Counted from the stretch's first letter, positions 22,620 through 35,219 are shown. The stretch: 64,000 nt of DNA from Bryoerythrophyllum caledonicum (GCA_963971425.1 OZ020517.1:19682904-19746903); one strand, 5' to 3'. The notes: a model not told the origin generated them from the letters alone. Made by a program: numbers and translations.

Positions 22620-25600
22620 CTACTCCATAGAATTTAGGGCTGCTTGCAAACGGTCGTCATCGATAGCTTCGGTTTGCATTGCAATATATTGTAGTATGTG
22701 AGCCTTTGCCAATTGAAGAATGTGAATCCTGCTATCAACCAACACTCCAAATACATTGCGCTTTCTCCACCCGCTCGCCCCTAGTATGGTTCTTTCGGGT
22801 GAGTCTACCCATGAAAAAATGCATGCATCTTTCTCTACCCAACTATGGCTCTCCCCAGATGGCTCCCAGATTGAGTCCATGCAATTTGCATACCGCTGTA
22901 CAGAAGACCCATGTCCATCAACAACCCCCCTTTGGATGATGGGCCAATACCAACAAACCTTTATCTTGAGTCTCCATCGGTTTTTCCCTTCCTCAATCAC
23001 TTTCCCCGCATTGAATGGTACACCGCCTTCTATTTCTGCTCGATCAACACTCAAGGCTACAAATTGTCCACAACTAATATCAGATTGTGGATTAAATAGT
23101 GGAAATGGGTCGTGATTACCTTCATACATTACTCCTTCGGCTTGTTCCTCAACATAGTTGCGCTCTATTCGTTGTGCCGTGCCCAGTGCTTGATTAGAGG
23201 GTCTTCCTCTACGAGGACCAAAGTATCCTTGAGCCTCGGCATTTGGAAGCATCGCCACTACCTGCTCTATGACATCTATCTCGCGATTTTCTTCACTTGC
23301 AAAATCCATTACATCCAAAGATGCACTCTCTGTAGGTCCGGTGTTGGAGAACTCTGAACGCCAAAACGGTGAAGAACGATGCTCATTGCTACGGTCTTTG
23401 TGTGGAAATTGAGCTAAATAGAGTTTCAATATTTCAGCCTCTACTTTTGCCTCACGATTCTTGTCCTTATGTTGCAACCTTTGAATGCACCTTTGTTTAT
23501 ATACAATGAAGTCATCCAACGCCTTCAACTCGCGTTCGTCCGCTCCAAATACTTCCGCAAACGATGGTCGCTCATCCCTACTTGGCAACGACCTCAAAGT
23601 TTTCGTCCCTGCCTCCGGTCCCCATGGATCCTTGCAATAATGCTTGTGTTGTATTCGAACCTCACGAGTCCTTTCTCGATTGTCCATATAGAATCGCATG
23701 TGGTGCGGAAATGTTATGCCCACTAATGAATCTTGACCTGACAGTAAGTGAGGAGTTATGAACAATTTCCAATCCCATACATTCTCTAGCAGCCGCGTGC
23801 TAACAAATGCCTCCGTAGGAGATGTTCCTCGCGCGTGCAGTTGTTCGCCTGGATTCGCAATGTTGGTAGCAAAAAGCCCTTCCTCCGCAGCACATCTCCT
23901 ATCACGTACAACAATGTACTCACGACTTGGTTGTTATTGTGTTTGTGGTGAGCCCCAAACCACACGTCGCAATATAATCCAATGCCATGTACAAGAGCAC
24001 CACACAGATGGGTCTTCACAAGCCGATGTTCAATGTTCTTCACAATCTGCCGCATCCTCGGTACCATGGTCGTATTTTGGTCCATGCCATCCATTGTGAT
24101 GCACATGTACAACTCAGGGCTAATATAATACGACCTCTTGAATATCCAATAATGCCTACGTTCTTCCATCTGGTTGCGCAGATGCAACATAAACAACTCC
24201 TTTATCTTTATCCTTGCATCCGCATTGGTGGTTCCTTCCATGGCACATTTATACTCCCAACAATGATAACACTTTGAGAATCTCGAGAATGGAGGTACCT
24301 GAACGTGGGGATACTTCATGCGCCACATCCTCAGGATTGAACTCATTGAAATGGTTTCTCCATTACAAATTCTCTTGACCTCCTTGTTCACGTAATTGAA
24401 TACATCAAATTTGGCTCTATTCACAGGAAGGAGAATAAGAGGCACCACTTCGTTGTCAATCTTACAGCGAATACAGCGATGAGGTTGAGGACAACCAGCT
24501 TCATCGACAAACGATTTAAAGCAAGTCTCTGCCGCAGACATTCTAGTGCTCTCTCTGATTGGATCTGAAAGGATATTGTCGTGAATTGATGTCACTCTAT
24601 CATATATTAGACAATCCTTCTTCAATTGCTTAAAACGCCTCTGTGAATATCCAACCCCAAGAGCGTAGCAAGCATTGCAAACTTCTTTCCCATCTAACTT
24701 TGTTACAAACTTGTCTCGACGAGTTCCTTCTGTCCTTGTGTAAAAAGAAACCAACATCTGTCTCATCGACGTACTTCGAACTGAAAACTCATTCGCCCAT
24801 GCATTATATTGCATGTCCAATAGATACCTTGCTAGAACGTCTCTTAAATATTTGAGTTTGCATCCTCCTTGTGCCATTGCAATTTGCACGCTTCTAAACG
24901 ATACCTTAGATGGTGCAGCTTCTGTCAATGATGTCTCTCTTGAATCTCTCATTCTCCTATTTTGCATAGAATATGGACGACGTGCTGGTCTAACTTAATC
25001 AAATCCAACTACATTGGGCAAATCTTGGATGTTTGAGGAAGTAGATTGGAAAAACGGCGAATTTTCATCTACAGCATTTGAAGCATGACTACTGCGTCGA
25101 GACCTCTCGGTGGATGCTGGTGTGTTGATGAACTCAGGAAAATCAAACTTTGGGGCCATTTCTTATGTAGGTGCTATCTGTGATCCAATGTCACCATGGA
25201 GACCTGTCATATCAGGTTCTACAGCCACTACACGTGGCAAAGACCGATGCCAACGAATGATCAAGCCCACACACATGCCAAGGCGTTTTCCTACAGTCTC
25301 TCCGGTCCAATGCAATGTATCATCAATCCTAGTGATACGCACCGCCACCTCGAATGGGAACAACTTCAATTCATTCAATTTCATGCGACTTTTGAATGCA
25401 TGCTCCCTGGTCGCTAAGCCCACCACATCTCCTTTCTCAGAAAGCAATTCTACCGTCCTTTTAATTCAGATGATATGATCCCAATAGATCTCTGTTGAAT
25501 TTGCCTTGCACGTGCTGCTCGTATTAATCGAGCCCTCACAGAGCTATTGGAATGCATATTATCCCTTTGGATGTGTGGCTGTATCGAAGGAGTCTCAATC

Positions 25601-25659
25601 GTGCGGCTCTCCATTATCAATATTGAAAAAATAGGAACATTTTGGTTGTAATTAGTCAA
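22620..25659 (-). pseudogene. DDE-like transposase of the 13-kb element, decayed
   Basis: Two long minus-strand frames, 24967-23786 (393 codons) and 23765-22620 (381 codons), lie in different phases and look like parts of one protein. Upstream pieces at 25163-25447 and 25450-25659 add an N-terminal region; two in-frame TAA codons and a phase change separate them. The first frame has a Cys motif (VCNACYALGVGYS) like the 'vC..aF' region of a large DDE-like family, often annotated DUF7869 in plant and animal proteomes. It also has a CYHCWEYKC metal-type cluster, a TMDGMDQN motif at residues 291-298 and a LRIQANNCTREE motif near residue 375. In the family the last motif usually reads QxDNC, so here the acidic residue is Asn. 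The second frame opens with the RFY...QHKHY...DPWGP region. The stretch between, which should hold the last catalytic motif, is missing. The family assignment is from memory of motif shape. Confidence 0.55.
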
Positions 25660-25849
25660 AATAGATGTACCAATTGTTAACCTTCAAAGCACCATTCATC
25701 TGATAAAAGATATGTTTCTAAACACATATTTACTGTTCAAAATATGATGATGATATTGGACCTTTTGATAAATCAGCTTTGAAATGAAAAAATAAGAATT
25801 TGTAGAGCATGAACTCCTTGCACGGAGTCTTTATTTCTAAAGGTACAAT

Positions 25850-26760
25850 GACAGTCTATCACCAAAAACACTTCAAAATTGTTGGATTCTAGTGCAATGA
25901 ACAATGAACGAAACGAACAAGGATAATTTCTAGTATTGACCGTGGGATCTCAATTAAGACTTATTAAATAATATATAAACAAATTTTCCTAAACTTTGAC
26001 CGCACGGATTGAAAGGTTATAGTGTTTGAAGTCAAGCATATGGTCATATTCTTTCCTGGTGCAGTAGATCAGCAGACTTTGACTTCACTTGGTGTCAAAT
26101 TTTTGCACTATATAAGGTCTAAATCCATTACCATCTTGTTAAGCATGATATTAGTTCCTTGTACACCAATTTTAAGAGGTAGTGGACGAGTGTAGCATAT
26201 TCAAAACAACTGTGCAATGAGTGGAGGTTCAAATTTTGTTAATTCACACTTTAATTTTTGTGAACTTAATATGTTTGAGATTGATAAATTAAATGGCCAA
26301 TAAGAAGGTTTACACGACATATTGTTGTGGAAAAAATAAAAAGTGAGAAATTAAAAAATATCTAAGTTTTATGTGGAAAAGAAGAAGTTTTTTTTTTACC
26401 CTGCCCAACAATGAGTGACAATGTGTGAAAATGTTTGACTTGGGTTGGTATGCTATTTTTCACTAAATAGAAGAACTTATTTTGACAATATGAAGGAAAA
26501 TAATATTACTTGCGAGTACTGAAAATCTCACATTCTATAGAGTGTTCTAGCAAAAGTTTTGGAGGTACTTGAAGTATCTGTTCTCTTCAATTCAAATTCA
26601 AAACCCTATAACTTTTTCATCAAATGTCCAATTTAAGGAAAAAATTGTTTTTCCTCTAAGGTCTTGGTAATGCGTGTCTATAGTAAAATTTTCAAAGAGA
26701 CATATTGGAAATTGACACCATAGGAACCAGGCCGAACTTTCAAAAAGCCCATTTTTGACA
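25850..26760 (+). repeat. Dispersed repeat module, forward orientation
   Basis: Carries the phrases CACTTCAAAATTGTTGGATT, GCACGGATTGAAAGGTTATA, GATCAGCAGACTTTGAC, GTAGCATATTCAAAACAACT and GTGTTCTAGCAAAAGTTTT in order. From about 26172 it corresponds to the start of copy 1. It is non-coding. Confidence 0.6.
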
Positions 26761-28490
26761 CTAGATCCTTTAGGGAATGACCCCTAAAAGACCAAACGTC
26801 CCCCCCGGTGTCAAATTGGATTTTGGGCATGTACCTACGATTCGAAAAAAAAAAAATAATAATTGAAAATTTTATACAAGATAATCTCTGATAAGAGCTG
26901 CGTGGAGAATTTTTTATTTTATTTTTTGGATCTGTGGTTTGAATCTCCATTTCTTGCACACTTGTTTTGAATATGCTACACCCCTTTTTTACCTCTAAAA
27001 ATTGGTGTTTAGGGAAATAACATCATGCTTAAGACAATGGTAAAAGATTTAGACCTTGTACAATGCAAAAATTTGATACAAAGTGAAGTCAAAGTCTGCT
27101 GATCTACTCAACGTAGGGAAGAGAATGAATCATTGTTTTGACTTTAAACACTAAAATCTATCGATCCGTGCGGTGGATTGCAACCATTCTTTAGTGGCAT
27201 GTTTATAAAGAAGTTTATTTTAGGATCTTACGGTTGAAAATCCAAAATTCACTTTAGAATGTGATTTTCATGTCTCTTTTTGGCAGTGGCAGTTTTGGAC
27301 TGGTTTTAGAACGAAAGTGATCGTGGTCCTTTAGGGGTTAAATATGGTACACCTCTTCTGCATCCCTAAACATTGGTATACAATGGAACTAATATCATTC
27401 TTGACATGATGATAATGAATCTAGATCATATGTGATGCAATTTTTTGAAACCAAGTAAATCGAAACGAAGGGAATCTAATCAACCTAAGGGAAAAAATGA
27501 ATGATGTTGTCTACACGCTATTACTGACACCATTGGAACTTGTTACAATCGCTAATAAAAGAAAGGGTTTGTACATCCACATAAAGGTTATTCTATAAAC
27601 AACATAGTACAAAAGATCAATCAAGAATCAATCCTAAACTTGTATAAAAATAATTGTTTACCTCAAGATACGTTGCAGGTGTTAGCGGTACACGCAACGA
27701 TGTTTGATGGCGTTCAACATTAAAGCACCATTCCATCGCTGTTGTTGAACTTGTTTTTCAAGTCTTAGAAGAAATCTGCAAACCATGCATAAAATTTATA
27801 TGGTCATTTGTTAAAATTATATGATAAAAACTCCCAAGTATCTTCGTATTACATATAGCCCGAAATTTTAATATAAAATATAAAAAGTTTAACATAAGAA
27901 GAAACAAAGAAAAAGGTCCAAAGTTTTAAATTTAAATTTGGACTCATAAACTTGAGGCACAAGTCTCCAACATGTATAAAGGGTTTCAATACAAACCCTG
28001 GAGGTCACTTCTCTTCCCAATTTCTTAGGTGAGCTCTCTTGCAATCACAACCTCAAGCTATGTGCATTTATTATTTCAGTTACTAATTTCTATTAGGTAT
28101 GTGGTGTGTAGATTCGAGGAGAAAATCTGCGCTTCTAAGGAATTTTGTGAACTTCTGAACTTGGTAAGCTTCTCAGCCCTGATTCAAGTTGAATAAGAGG
28201 GAACTGCAAGTTTAGTTTGCCAAAGGTCGTCAAAGGATAGTCGATAGTATAGGTTTAGCCAGTACCAATCTTTGCACACAAATGAAAACACCACTTCAGT
28301 AAGGTTCGAAACTGCAAATTCTATAGAAGTTGAAGTTTATACAAGATGAGAGTCAACACTAGAGAGTACAAACTACGACTACTAATACACTGCCATTGAG
28401 AACTGAAGTCGTGAGTCAAGCTAGTGCTGTGAGACTGAATTCCTCAGTCCAACTATACCATCAACCCCGAACTAAAATCCTATCCGCCGC
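26760..28490. other. Non-coding interior of copy 2
   Basis: About 540 bases (26765-27310) have no counterpart in copy 1. They contain a reverse piece of the dispersed module (about 26940-27200). From 27320 the sequence runs parallel to copy 1 from about 596. No credible gene is seen. Confidence 0.5.
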
Positions 28491-29270
28491 AACAGCCCAA
28501 ACCCTAGCGCCGCAACCAGGAACCCTAAATCCTAGCCGCCACAACCAACAACCCAAACCCTAAAAGTCAAATCCTAGCACCGTGTTCACATAACGTTCGC
28601 GTGATGCCTCCTGGAGTAACTGTAGACTAGAGGTGTGCGCGCGCACACCCCCAACTGCTGCTGCTCCTCCATCCATCCCAAACGTCATGGCCAAAAACCC
28701 AAGGAAGGAGCTCGCGTTCTACAGCATGCCAACTCTTGACGACGGAGAGAAAACATAAGTTGGAGCAGCCTAGCGTGGGAGCCTGACGCTGCAGCATCGC
28801 CCGATGGTCATCGTTGATCGTGCGCCGGTAGTTGTCTTCTACCTACACCCAAGCACCTACAGCTGGCGCTGAGGCCTGGCGCTGCGGCCTCGCCTTGAGG
28901 TGCGCGGCCCTCAGGCGGGCTGCCTTAAGAGCGTTGCGCAGGCGCGCGGCCTCCCAGGCCTATGTTTTTTTTCCCTCCTTCCCCGCGCCCTATTCTCCAT
29001 CTCTCCTCTCCCCTCCCGCGCCCAATTCTCCTTCTCTCCCAAACCCTAGCCGCCCACCACTTCTTTTCCAAAACTTTCCTCCCCTCCATTCCTCTCCCTC
29101 ACACCTCCCCTCCATACCTCTCCCTCACAACTCTTCTCTCCCCACCCTCCACCCTCACAAACCCTCAAGCCTCACACAAGTCTCTCACAAGCCTCACCCT
29201 CCTCCAAACCCTCTCTCTCACACTCACAGCCTCCCAACGACTACTCCAGGGGTGGGCGCGCGCACACCCC
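28490..29270. other. GC-rich, CpG-rich stretch inside copy 2
   Basis: Counterpart of 1740-2300 and 3960-4150. It contains several AAACCCTA-type boxes at 28490-28570 and two near-palindromes, GGTGTGCGCGCGCACACC at about 28630-28648 and GGGTGGGCGCGCGCACACCC at about 29249-29270. A long pyrimidine-rich tract (CTCTCC, CCTCCC) lies between. The plus-strand frames at 28832-29314 and 28962-29276 are low-complexity Pro/Ser/Leu translations and I do not call them genes. Confidence 0.4.
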
Positions 29271-29791
29271 TCGTAGGACTACCCAAAGTTGCAAGGATTG
29301 ATATCCTTCGTTGAGATCCTCATTTCCAAAACCCTAATACCAAACCCTAAGTTGATACCCTAAGTTGATACCTCGGTTGTAAGCTGGGTATTGGTACCTA
29401 CGAGCTTATACCCTGGTGGTGATACCCTCTTTATTGATACCCAAAGTACCTTGGTCCATAAATGATGTTGAGAATATCTCAACCAAAAATTGTTAAAAAT
29501 GCTTGTTTTAGTGCATTTAAAAAGGAAGACAAAATAAGGCTTTTTTTTAGTTCAAACCGTAGGATCTCAATCCTTACTCATTAAATAATATACTCACAAA
29601 ATTTCATAAAGTATTACCGCACGGATTGAAAGATTATAATGTTTGAAGTAGAGAAAAGGCTCATTTTCTTCCCTGCGTTTACTAGATCAGCAGACTTTGA
29701 CTTCAAGTAGCGTCCATTTTTTGCACTATGAAGGGTCTCAATTAATTACCATAATGTTAAGCATGATGTTAGTTTGCTATATACTAATTTT

Positions 29792-30595
29792 GAGAGGTAG
29801 ACAAGGAGTGTAGCATATTCAAAAAAATTGTGCAATGAGTGGAGGTTCAAAAATTCTCAATTCACGTTATATTCTTTTGTGAACTTGATATTGTTTTAAA
29901 TGAGAATCCAAATGGTCAATAAGAAGGTTTACATCACATAATGCCATAGGAAAAATCAAAAGTGAATCATACAAAGATCTCAAAGTTTTATGTGGAAAGG
30001 TAGAGGTTTTTCTGATACCTTGGCAAAAAATGTGTGACAATGTGTGAAAATAATTGACTTGGATTAATATGCTATTTCACCAAAGAACTAACAACATGCT
30101 TAACACAATGGTATTGGATTTAGATCTTGTGTAATGCAAAAAATTTTAGAGGTAGACAAGGGGTGTAGCATATTCAAAAAAATTGTGCAATGAGTGGAGG
30201 TTCAATAATTCCTAATTCACGTTATATTTTTTTGTGAACTCGATATTGTTTTAAATGAGAATCCAAATGGTCAATAAGAAGGTTTACATCACATAATGCC
30301 GTAGGAAAAATCAAAAGTGAATCATACGAAGATCTCAAAGTTTTATGTGGAAAGGTAGAAGTTTTTTTGGTACAATGGCCGAAAATGTGTGACAATGTGT
30401 GAAAATAATTGACTTGGATTAATATGTTATTTCACCAAAGAACTAACAACATGCTTAACACAATGATATTGGATTTAGATCTTCTACAGTGCAAAAGTTT
30501 TTAGAGGTAGACAAGGGGTGTAGCATGTTCAAAAAATTTGTGTAATGAGTGGTGGTTCAAAAATTTGTGCAATGAGTGGTGGTTCAAAAATTCTT
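29792..30595 (+). repeat. About 355-base tandem repeat, 2 full plus 1 partial unit
   Basis: Units start near 29792, 30147 and 30503 with AGAGGTAGACAAGG. The full units share GAGAATCCAAATGGTCAATA and ATGTGTGACAATGTGTG in the same order. The last unit is cut short. It also carries a small internal duplication of AATGAGTGGTGGTTCAAAAA just before the unique sequence of the long frame. Copy 1 has one full unit fewer. Confidence 0.75.
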
Positions 30596-30656
30596 ATTCC
30601 ATACTAATAGTAACTATAGTTTTGTAATGAAATACATGTTTTTAGAGTATTGCGTT

Positions 30657-33600
30657 ATGGCACCACCAAATATTGACAGAATCTGGGAGAGCCATAGCTG
30701 GTGGATCGCAGAAGTGGATGAGTCGAGCGCCTTCTTATGAGTGACGGATTATCCCTTTGAGCTGGTGAAGCGTACATCGGCGTTGGGGAAGAGTTTTGGC
30801 AAAATCCAGGCAATCACTCTTCGAGGTGATGATATGATATACGTTACTTGCACAGTAGGTCTATGTCAATCGGAGGTGAAGACTTCTCTTTTGAAGAAGT
30901 TGCTTTTTGCACCTGTCCCTTTGAATCTTCTTCAAAATCCAGGTTAAGGGAAATTCCTCAAATCATTGCAGACGTTTTCGTTGAACATCTCTCTTGCGGT
31001 ACGTACTGCTAGACACAACAACGTCTTAGCCTCTTTAACATTATCACCGGAGATGGTGCTGAAGGCTAAGAAGATTATGGAGGAACATATTAGATATGAG
31101 GCATTTCGGGAGAGGGACCCATTACGTGCGACAACTCAAGCCCCACCAGCGGAACCAGAAGAAACAAAAGTTTATTGAATTCTTGCTGAGCCGTTGCAAC
31201 TGGATTGGTGACCACTGGAAGGGGGGGAGGGGAAGTGGAGGCCAACATCCCACCACAACTTCTGAGGTACAGATATTACCGAATCCTCCATTAACGAGTA
31301 GACGTCCTACGAAGAGGCCACGGCGTGTTGAGAGTGATGTAGCTTCTGGTTCAAGACAAGGCCCATCAAGTTTGGATCCAAGCGGGAGGAGGTTGATTGA
31401 GAGAAGTGCAAGATCGGGTGGCAGGGTTCCTAGGTCGGGGCTCAGAATGTCGGATGGTCATCGTAGGGCCCCTACATCTACACCGGGAGATTTAGCTAAT
31501 TTGTCAGCCATGGCGTCGGAGGAAGAAGATTTTCACAACCTTCCAGACAGTATACCAGAGGATTTTGAAGACAATGCGGAGATACTACATGATGTTCCTA
31601 CTTCAATGTATTTAATAGTACCAGTGCCTACAACGGAGGAGATTGCATAAGGATTAGTGTAGGGGAATTTGTTGTTTAAGGCACACATAGACCGCATTGT
31701 CTCTATGGAGAATCCGAAAACGAACCACCGGGTTTTATCATAGAAGAGGGTCATAGAAATATTCAATTGCTTACGAGACCTAGAATCCGGGACTCAGGTG
31801 AGTAGATTGGTACTTCGACCGATCAGATACATTGTGCATACTACCACCGATGATGGTGTCGTTGAGTATGAGGAACTGCCATTTCCATTGGTAGGAACCA
31901 CACGAGAGTCTGAGCGCATGTTCATTGCATACGGGAGTGCTTATGCACAAGATGCCATGGGATCCTAGTATTCTTGGCTTCAAGATCATATCATTTCAGA
32001 ACCGGTGGATAGGCAACACATAGTAGAAGCTTGTAAGTTTGCACAACAGGAGTGGAAAGATGGTACTATGCCTTTAAATGAGTACCTAGACACGTTCGAG
32101 CGGCGAGAGGCCTCTTTTGTGGTGTATGATGATCGCCGATTTTACATTGAAAAGTCTGCGCGGATCAATGTGGCGGAGTTCCAGAGACATTCAGATTCTA
32201 CCATGGAGGAGGATTTGAGGAAGCTCCATCAGATTTGGAATCTATACGGGAGGCCTGACAGCACAATACGTGTGGACGATTCACGCAGGGCTGTTGCTTT
32301 GGAGAGTGCGGCAAGTGCAGTGCATAAATTGCCCAAGGGGGATGGAGTTGTCACGGTGAAGAGGTTGGCCAAAAACATGGAGGATCTGACCAATTATGCG
32401 TGGAATCCGAGCAATGATTGCTTCGAAGCTATCATTCAAGTATGCAAGGACTACGAAGCCGACATTCTCTTTTACAGAAACGAGAAAGAAGACAAGTGGA
32501 AGGACATGGCGAGGAAGAAAGAACTGGATCCAAATGTAGATGTACGACCAACTAAAAAGGAGATGACTCAGAATTGGTTGAGGCCATTAGGTAGGATTCT
32601 GAATCCATATTATCTTCGGGTGGCAAAGTCTGCTGCAGCGAAGCCAGTAAAGGAGGATGGAGTAAGACCTCGTCAAGCATATTACTTCAACGGTGTAAAA
32701 GACAAGAATCCACATCCTCGTATGATTGCTGGTGTGGTTGATCGATATACGAGACGAGAAGTTGTGATGAATTCCATCCGTTTGTTGATGGTGGAGAACA
32801 AGGAAAGTACACCTAATTCCATGGACGAGTTCTTTCGTATCCGTGTAGGGAAGTATTTTCCAAGGAATAACGAACAACTTGATACCTTTGGAAAGCATTT
32901 GAATGCTACCACGAGAAAGGCTTGGAGTGCTCCTATGCGAGGGAAGGTGTCTAAACTGGAAGACATAGGCTACCTCATCCCCCCTTCCATCAGGTTTTAT
33001 TATGGTGACATTGCAGCAAGGGGGCGTGGACACATTGGACTGTCCGTAGATGTGAAAGGATAGACTACTGCTAATTGGGAATGGCAGATGGAAGTTAAGA
33101 GGCCAGGCCAGAGCGACACAGAGAATCTTCTTCCGGTTCGGTGTAGAAGAGAGTTATTCCGCACCAACTACATAGAGTTGGGGAAACCATATTCGTGGGT
33201 GATTGATTGTTGACGTGGCGATGGGAGGCATGGAGATGGTCATTCGAGAGACGCCCAGTTATCCGCAGCTTTTGCACAACTGACATTATGGATGGCAAAT
33301 ATTGAACGATGGAACGTAATCTTCTTGTTACCAGCGGCCGTGTATGCCAACGAAGAGTTTTTCACGAAAGGGAAGCTTTCAGAGGAATGTACTATGCGAC
33401 GTGATTGTTGGGCATTTGATCCGAACTCGGTTAATCCTCATGCTCTCGATTTTACAGAGAATGGGCGTCTGGAGCAGGTAGTACAACCAATTGGCAATGT
33501 TATCATTTGTATACAGCACCCTGTGGGTACCTCTCTTGGCCCGAACTATGTTTCTGAAGACGTTCCACTTCGACTTGTTTTCTCGGATCACTAGAGTGAG

Positions 33601-34622
33601 GCACGTCAACCTTCTGAAGTTGATTCACTTGAGAGATCTCCATCAGAGCTGACAAGACTAGTGGGCTAATACTTGCCCCGTGGTAGGGGTTTAGTGGCTT
33701 GTAACATATCTACGGCCATTTCCACGATCCTTGAAAGAGATTTCGAAGAATTTGAGATTTGTATCATTGAGGATTGTACAGACAGAGTTTTATTCCTGTA
33801 CAATGAGTTGTCCGACAATTTCCAAGGACAACTGTTGGTCATGACTGGTGGAATAAGTATTGGTTGCAACATCGTACTTGAGACCAAAGAGGCAGTTAGT
33901 GGAGTGAGGAATGAAGACGACAATGAGGATGGAGGTGGTTTACATGAGAGATTGTCACGTTCAGGTACCACTGAAGATTTCTCATCTCGAAGTAGTTCAG
34001 ACGCCGATGAAGATGGAGTGAACCAATCTCTTCCGAGAGAGGATTCCATCAACGTAGCGGGCGGTGGGAGATACTTTAGAGGAGACGTCTGCAACACCTA
34101 TAGAGAGGATGCAAGATACCGGTGTAGTAGATGTTAGTTTGGCGGCAGGGGCAGGAGTGGGACGTACATTTGATGGTCTTAGGCTGGAGATGGAGGAAGA
34201 AGGATTAGATTCATGTGAATTTTTTTTCGGTGTAGAGGAGGATTCCACAGCCTTCGATGCCTTCTCAATCAGAGCCAGTATCGGAGACACAAGAGACGTT
34301 TGGAGGTGCTCAGAGTGATACCGGACCAGGTTTGCCTTCCGTTCTAAGATCTAGCATATCCAACGACATCATTGCATTTCAGGGGGCCTTCTCATCAGAG
34401 CGAGAGATGTCCTTCAATGTAGAGGATGGTTTTTTTTACAATGATGATAGCGTAAGACATACGCGGGAGGGTGTTCCTGGCAATTACCGATATGTTGAGT
34501 ATTTGTCCGTTGGCATCGAAGATGTGGGAGATCGTCCAGTGCAGGATCATGAACTGTCCGCTATGGTAGATAGCGCCATTGGATACGAGGAGGGAGTCGT
34601 TGCGCTAGACGATGAGCTCTGA
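30657..34622 (+). pseudogene. Long intronless frame of the 13-kb element, copy 2, broken (unknown protein)
   Basis: Same protein as at 5164-9131: ATG at 30657, terminal stop at 34620-34622, 3,966 bases. Open segments are 30741-30947, 30966-31178, 31096-31650, 32005-33063, 33292-33594, 33673-34137 and 34257-34622. The 32005-33063 segment (352 codons) is the longest intact piece in either copy. A TKRPRR cluster near 31310 is basic enough to act as a nuclear-localisation signal. The C-terminal 300 codons are acidic and Ser/Gly-rich. The breaks here (for example at 30738-30740 and after 31650) differ from those in copy 1, so the common ancestor was probably an intact frame of about 1,320 codons. 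The function is unknown. A DNA-binding or replication helper of the transposase is possible, but nothing in the sequence shows it. Confidence 0.65.
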
Positions 34623-35174
34623 GCCTTGGAGCTATATATTATAGTAGAACATGCACGCAATTTAGGTGGCAAGTACGTTAGTATAATGCAGTTTGAGATG
34701 TCTATTGTTTGGTGGGTGGTATATATTTATATACTAGGTGGTCCATATGATATGTTTGATTTTAGAATTCCTCAGCAATAGTGTGGAATTGCTTGATTAT
34801 GTATGTTTTTGCATTATAAAATACAGTGAGGTACTTTATACTATCTTAGGAAATTGCATATATATTTTTGTATCTCTTACACATTGTATTTGTAGTGCAG
34901 TACTCTAAAATCTTATGATAACTCAAAACACATTTATAATCTCTTTAGACATATGATCATAATTTTGTAGCATGATTTGCAAATCATATTAGAAATCATA
35001 TATTTTTTCTAAAAAAAGGTAGCAAATGTAAAAAATATATTACTGATATGAACCTAAAGATGCCAATGTATGACACGACAAACACCAAAATTTTGTGACA
35101 AAAAACATACTAAACTTTTGGCAAATTTTGATTTAAAAAAAAATTATGAGCAAATAACTTACAGCTTTCTACCA

Positions 35175-35219
35175 GCAACCAGTGCACTTGGCTAAGTGCA
35201 TAATTGCTTAATTGCATGT
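35175..35219 (-). repeat. Right terminal inverted repeat of copy 2
   Basis: Identical to the terminus at 9743 except for single-base differences further in (CTTGGCTAAG against CTTGGCGAAG). On the minus strand it begins ACATGCAATTAAGCAATTAT, as at 22044. Confidence 0.7.

Larger units (their letters stand above)
22044..35219. mobile_element. Large inverted-repeat DNA element, copy 2 (about 13.2 kb, both ends present)
   Basis: The left terminus at 22044 (ACATGCAATTAAGCAATTAT...) is the reverse complement of the right terminus ending at 35219. Similarity runs for 25 bases, and both ends continue into AAGTGCACTT-type words. Inside are a minus-strand transposase-like pseudogene at the left (22620-25659), repeat modules (25850-27200), a GC-rich region (28490-29270), tandem repeats (29792-30595) and the long plus-strand frame (30657-34622). 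The part from 26172 to the right end matches copy 1. No convincing target duplication flanks the element, so whether both ends belong to one insertion is inferred from inverted-repeat identity. Size and gene layout resemble no transposon family I can name with confidence. Confidence 0.6.

Noticed and set aside
28832..29314. 160-codon plus-strand frame, Ala/Arg then Pro/Ser-rich
   Set aside because: It is a translation of the CpG-rich and pyrimidine-rich tract, overlaps another frame of the same kind, and its counterpart in copy 1 is not maintained.
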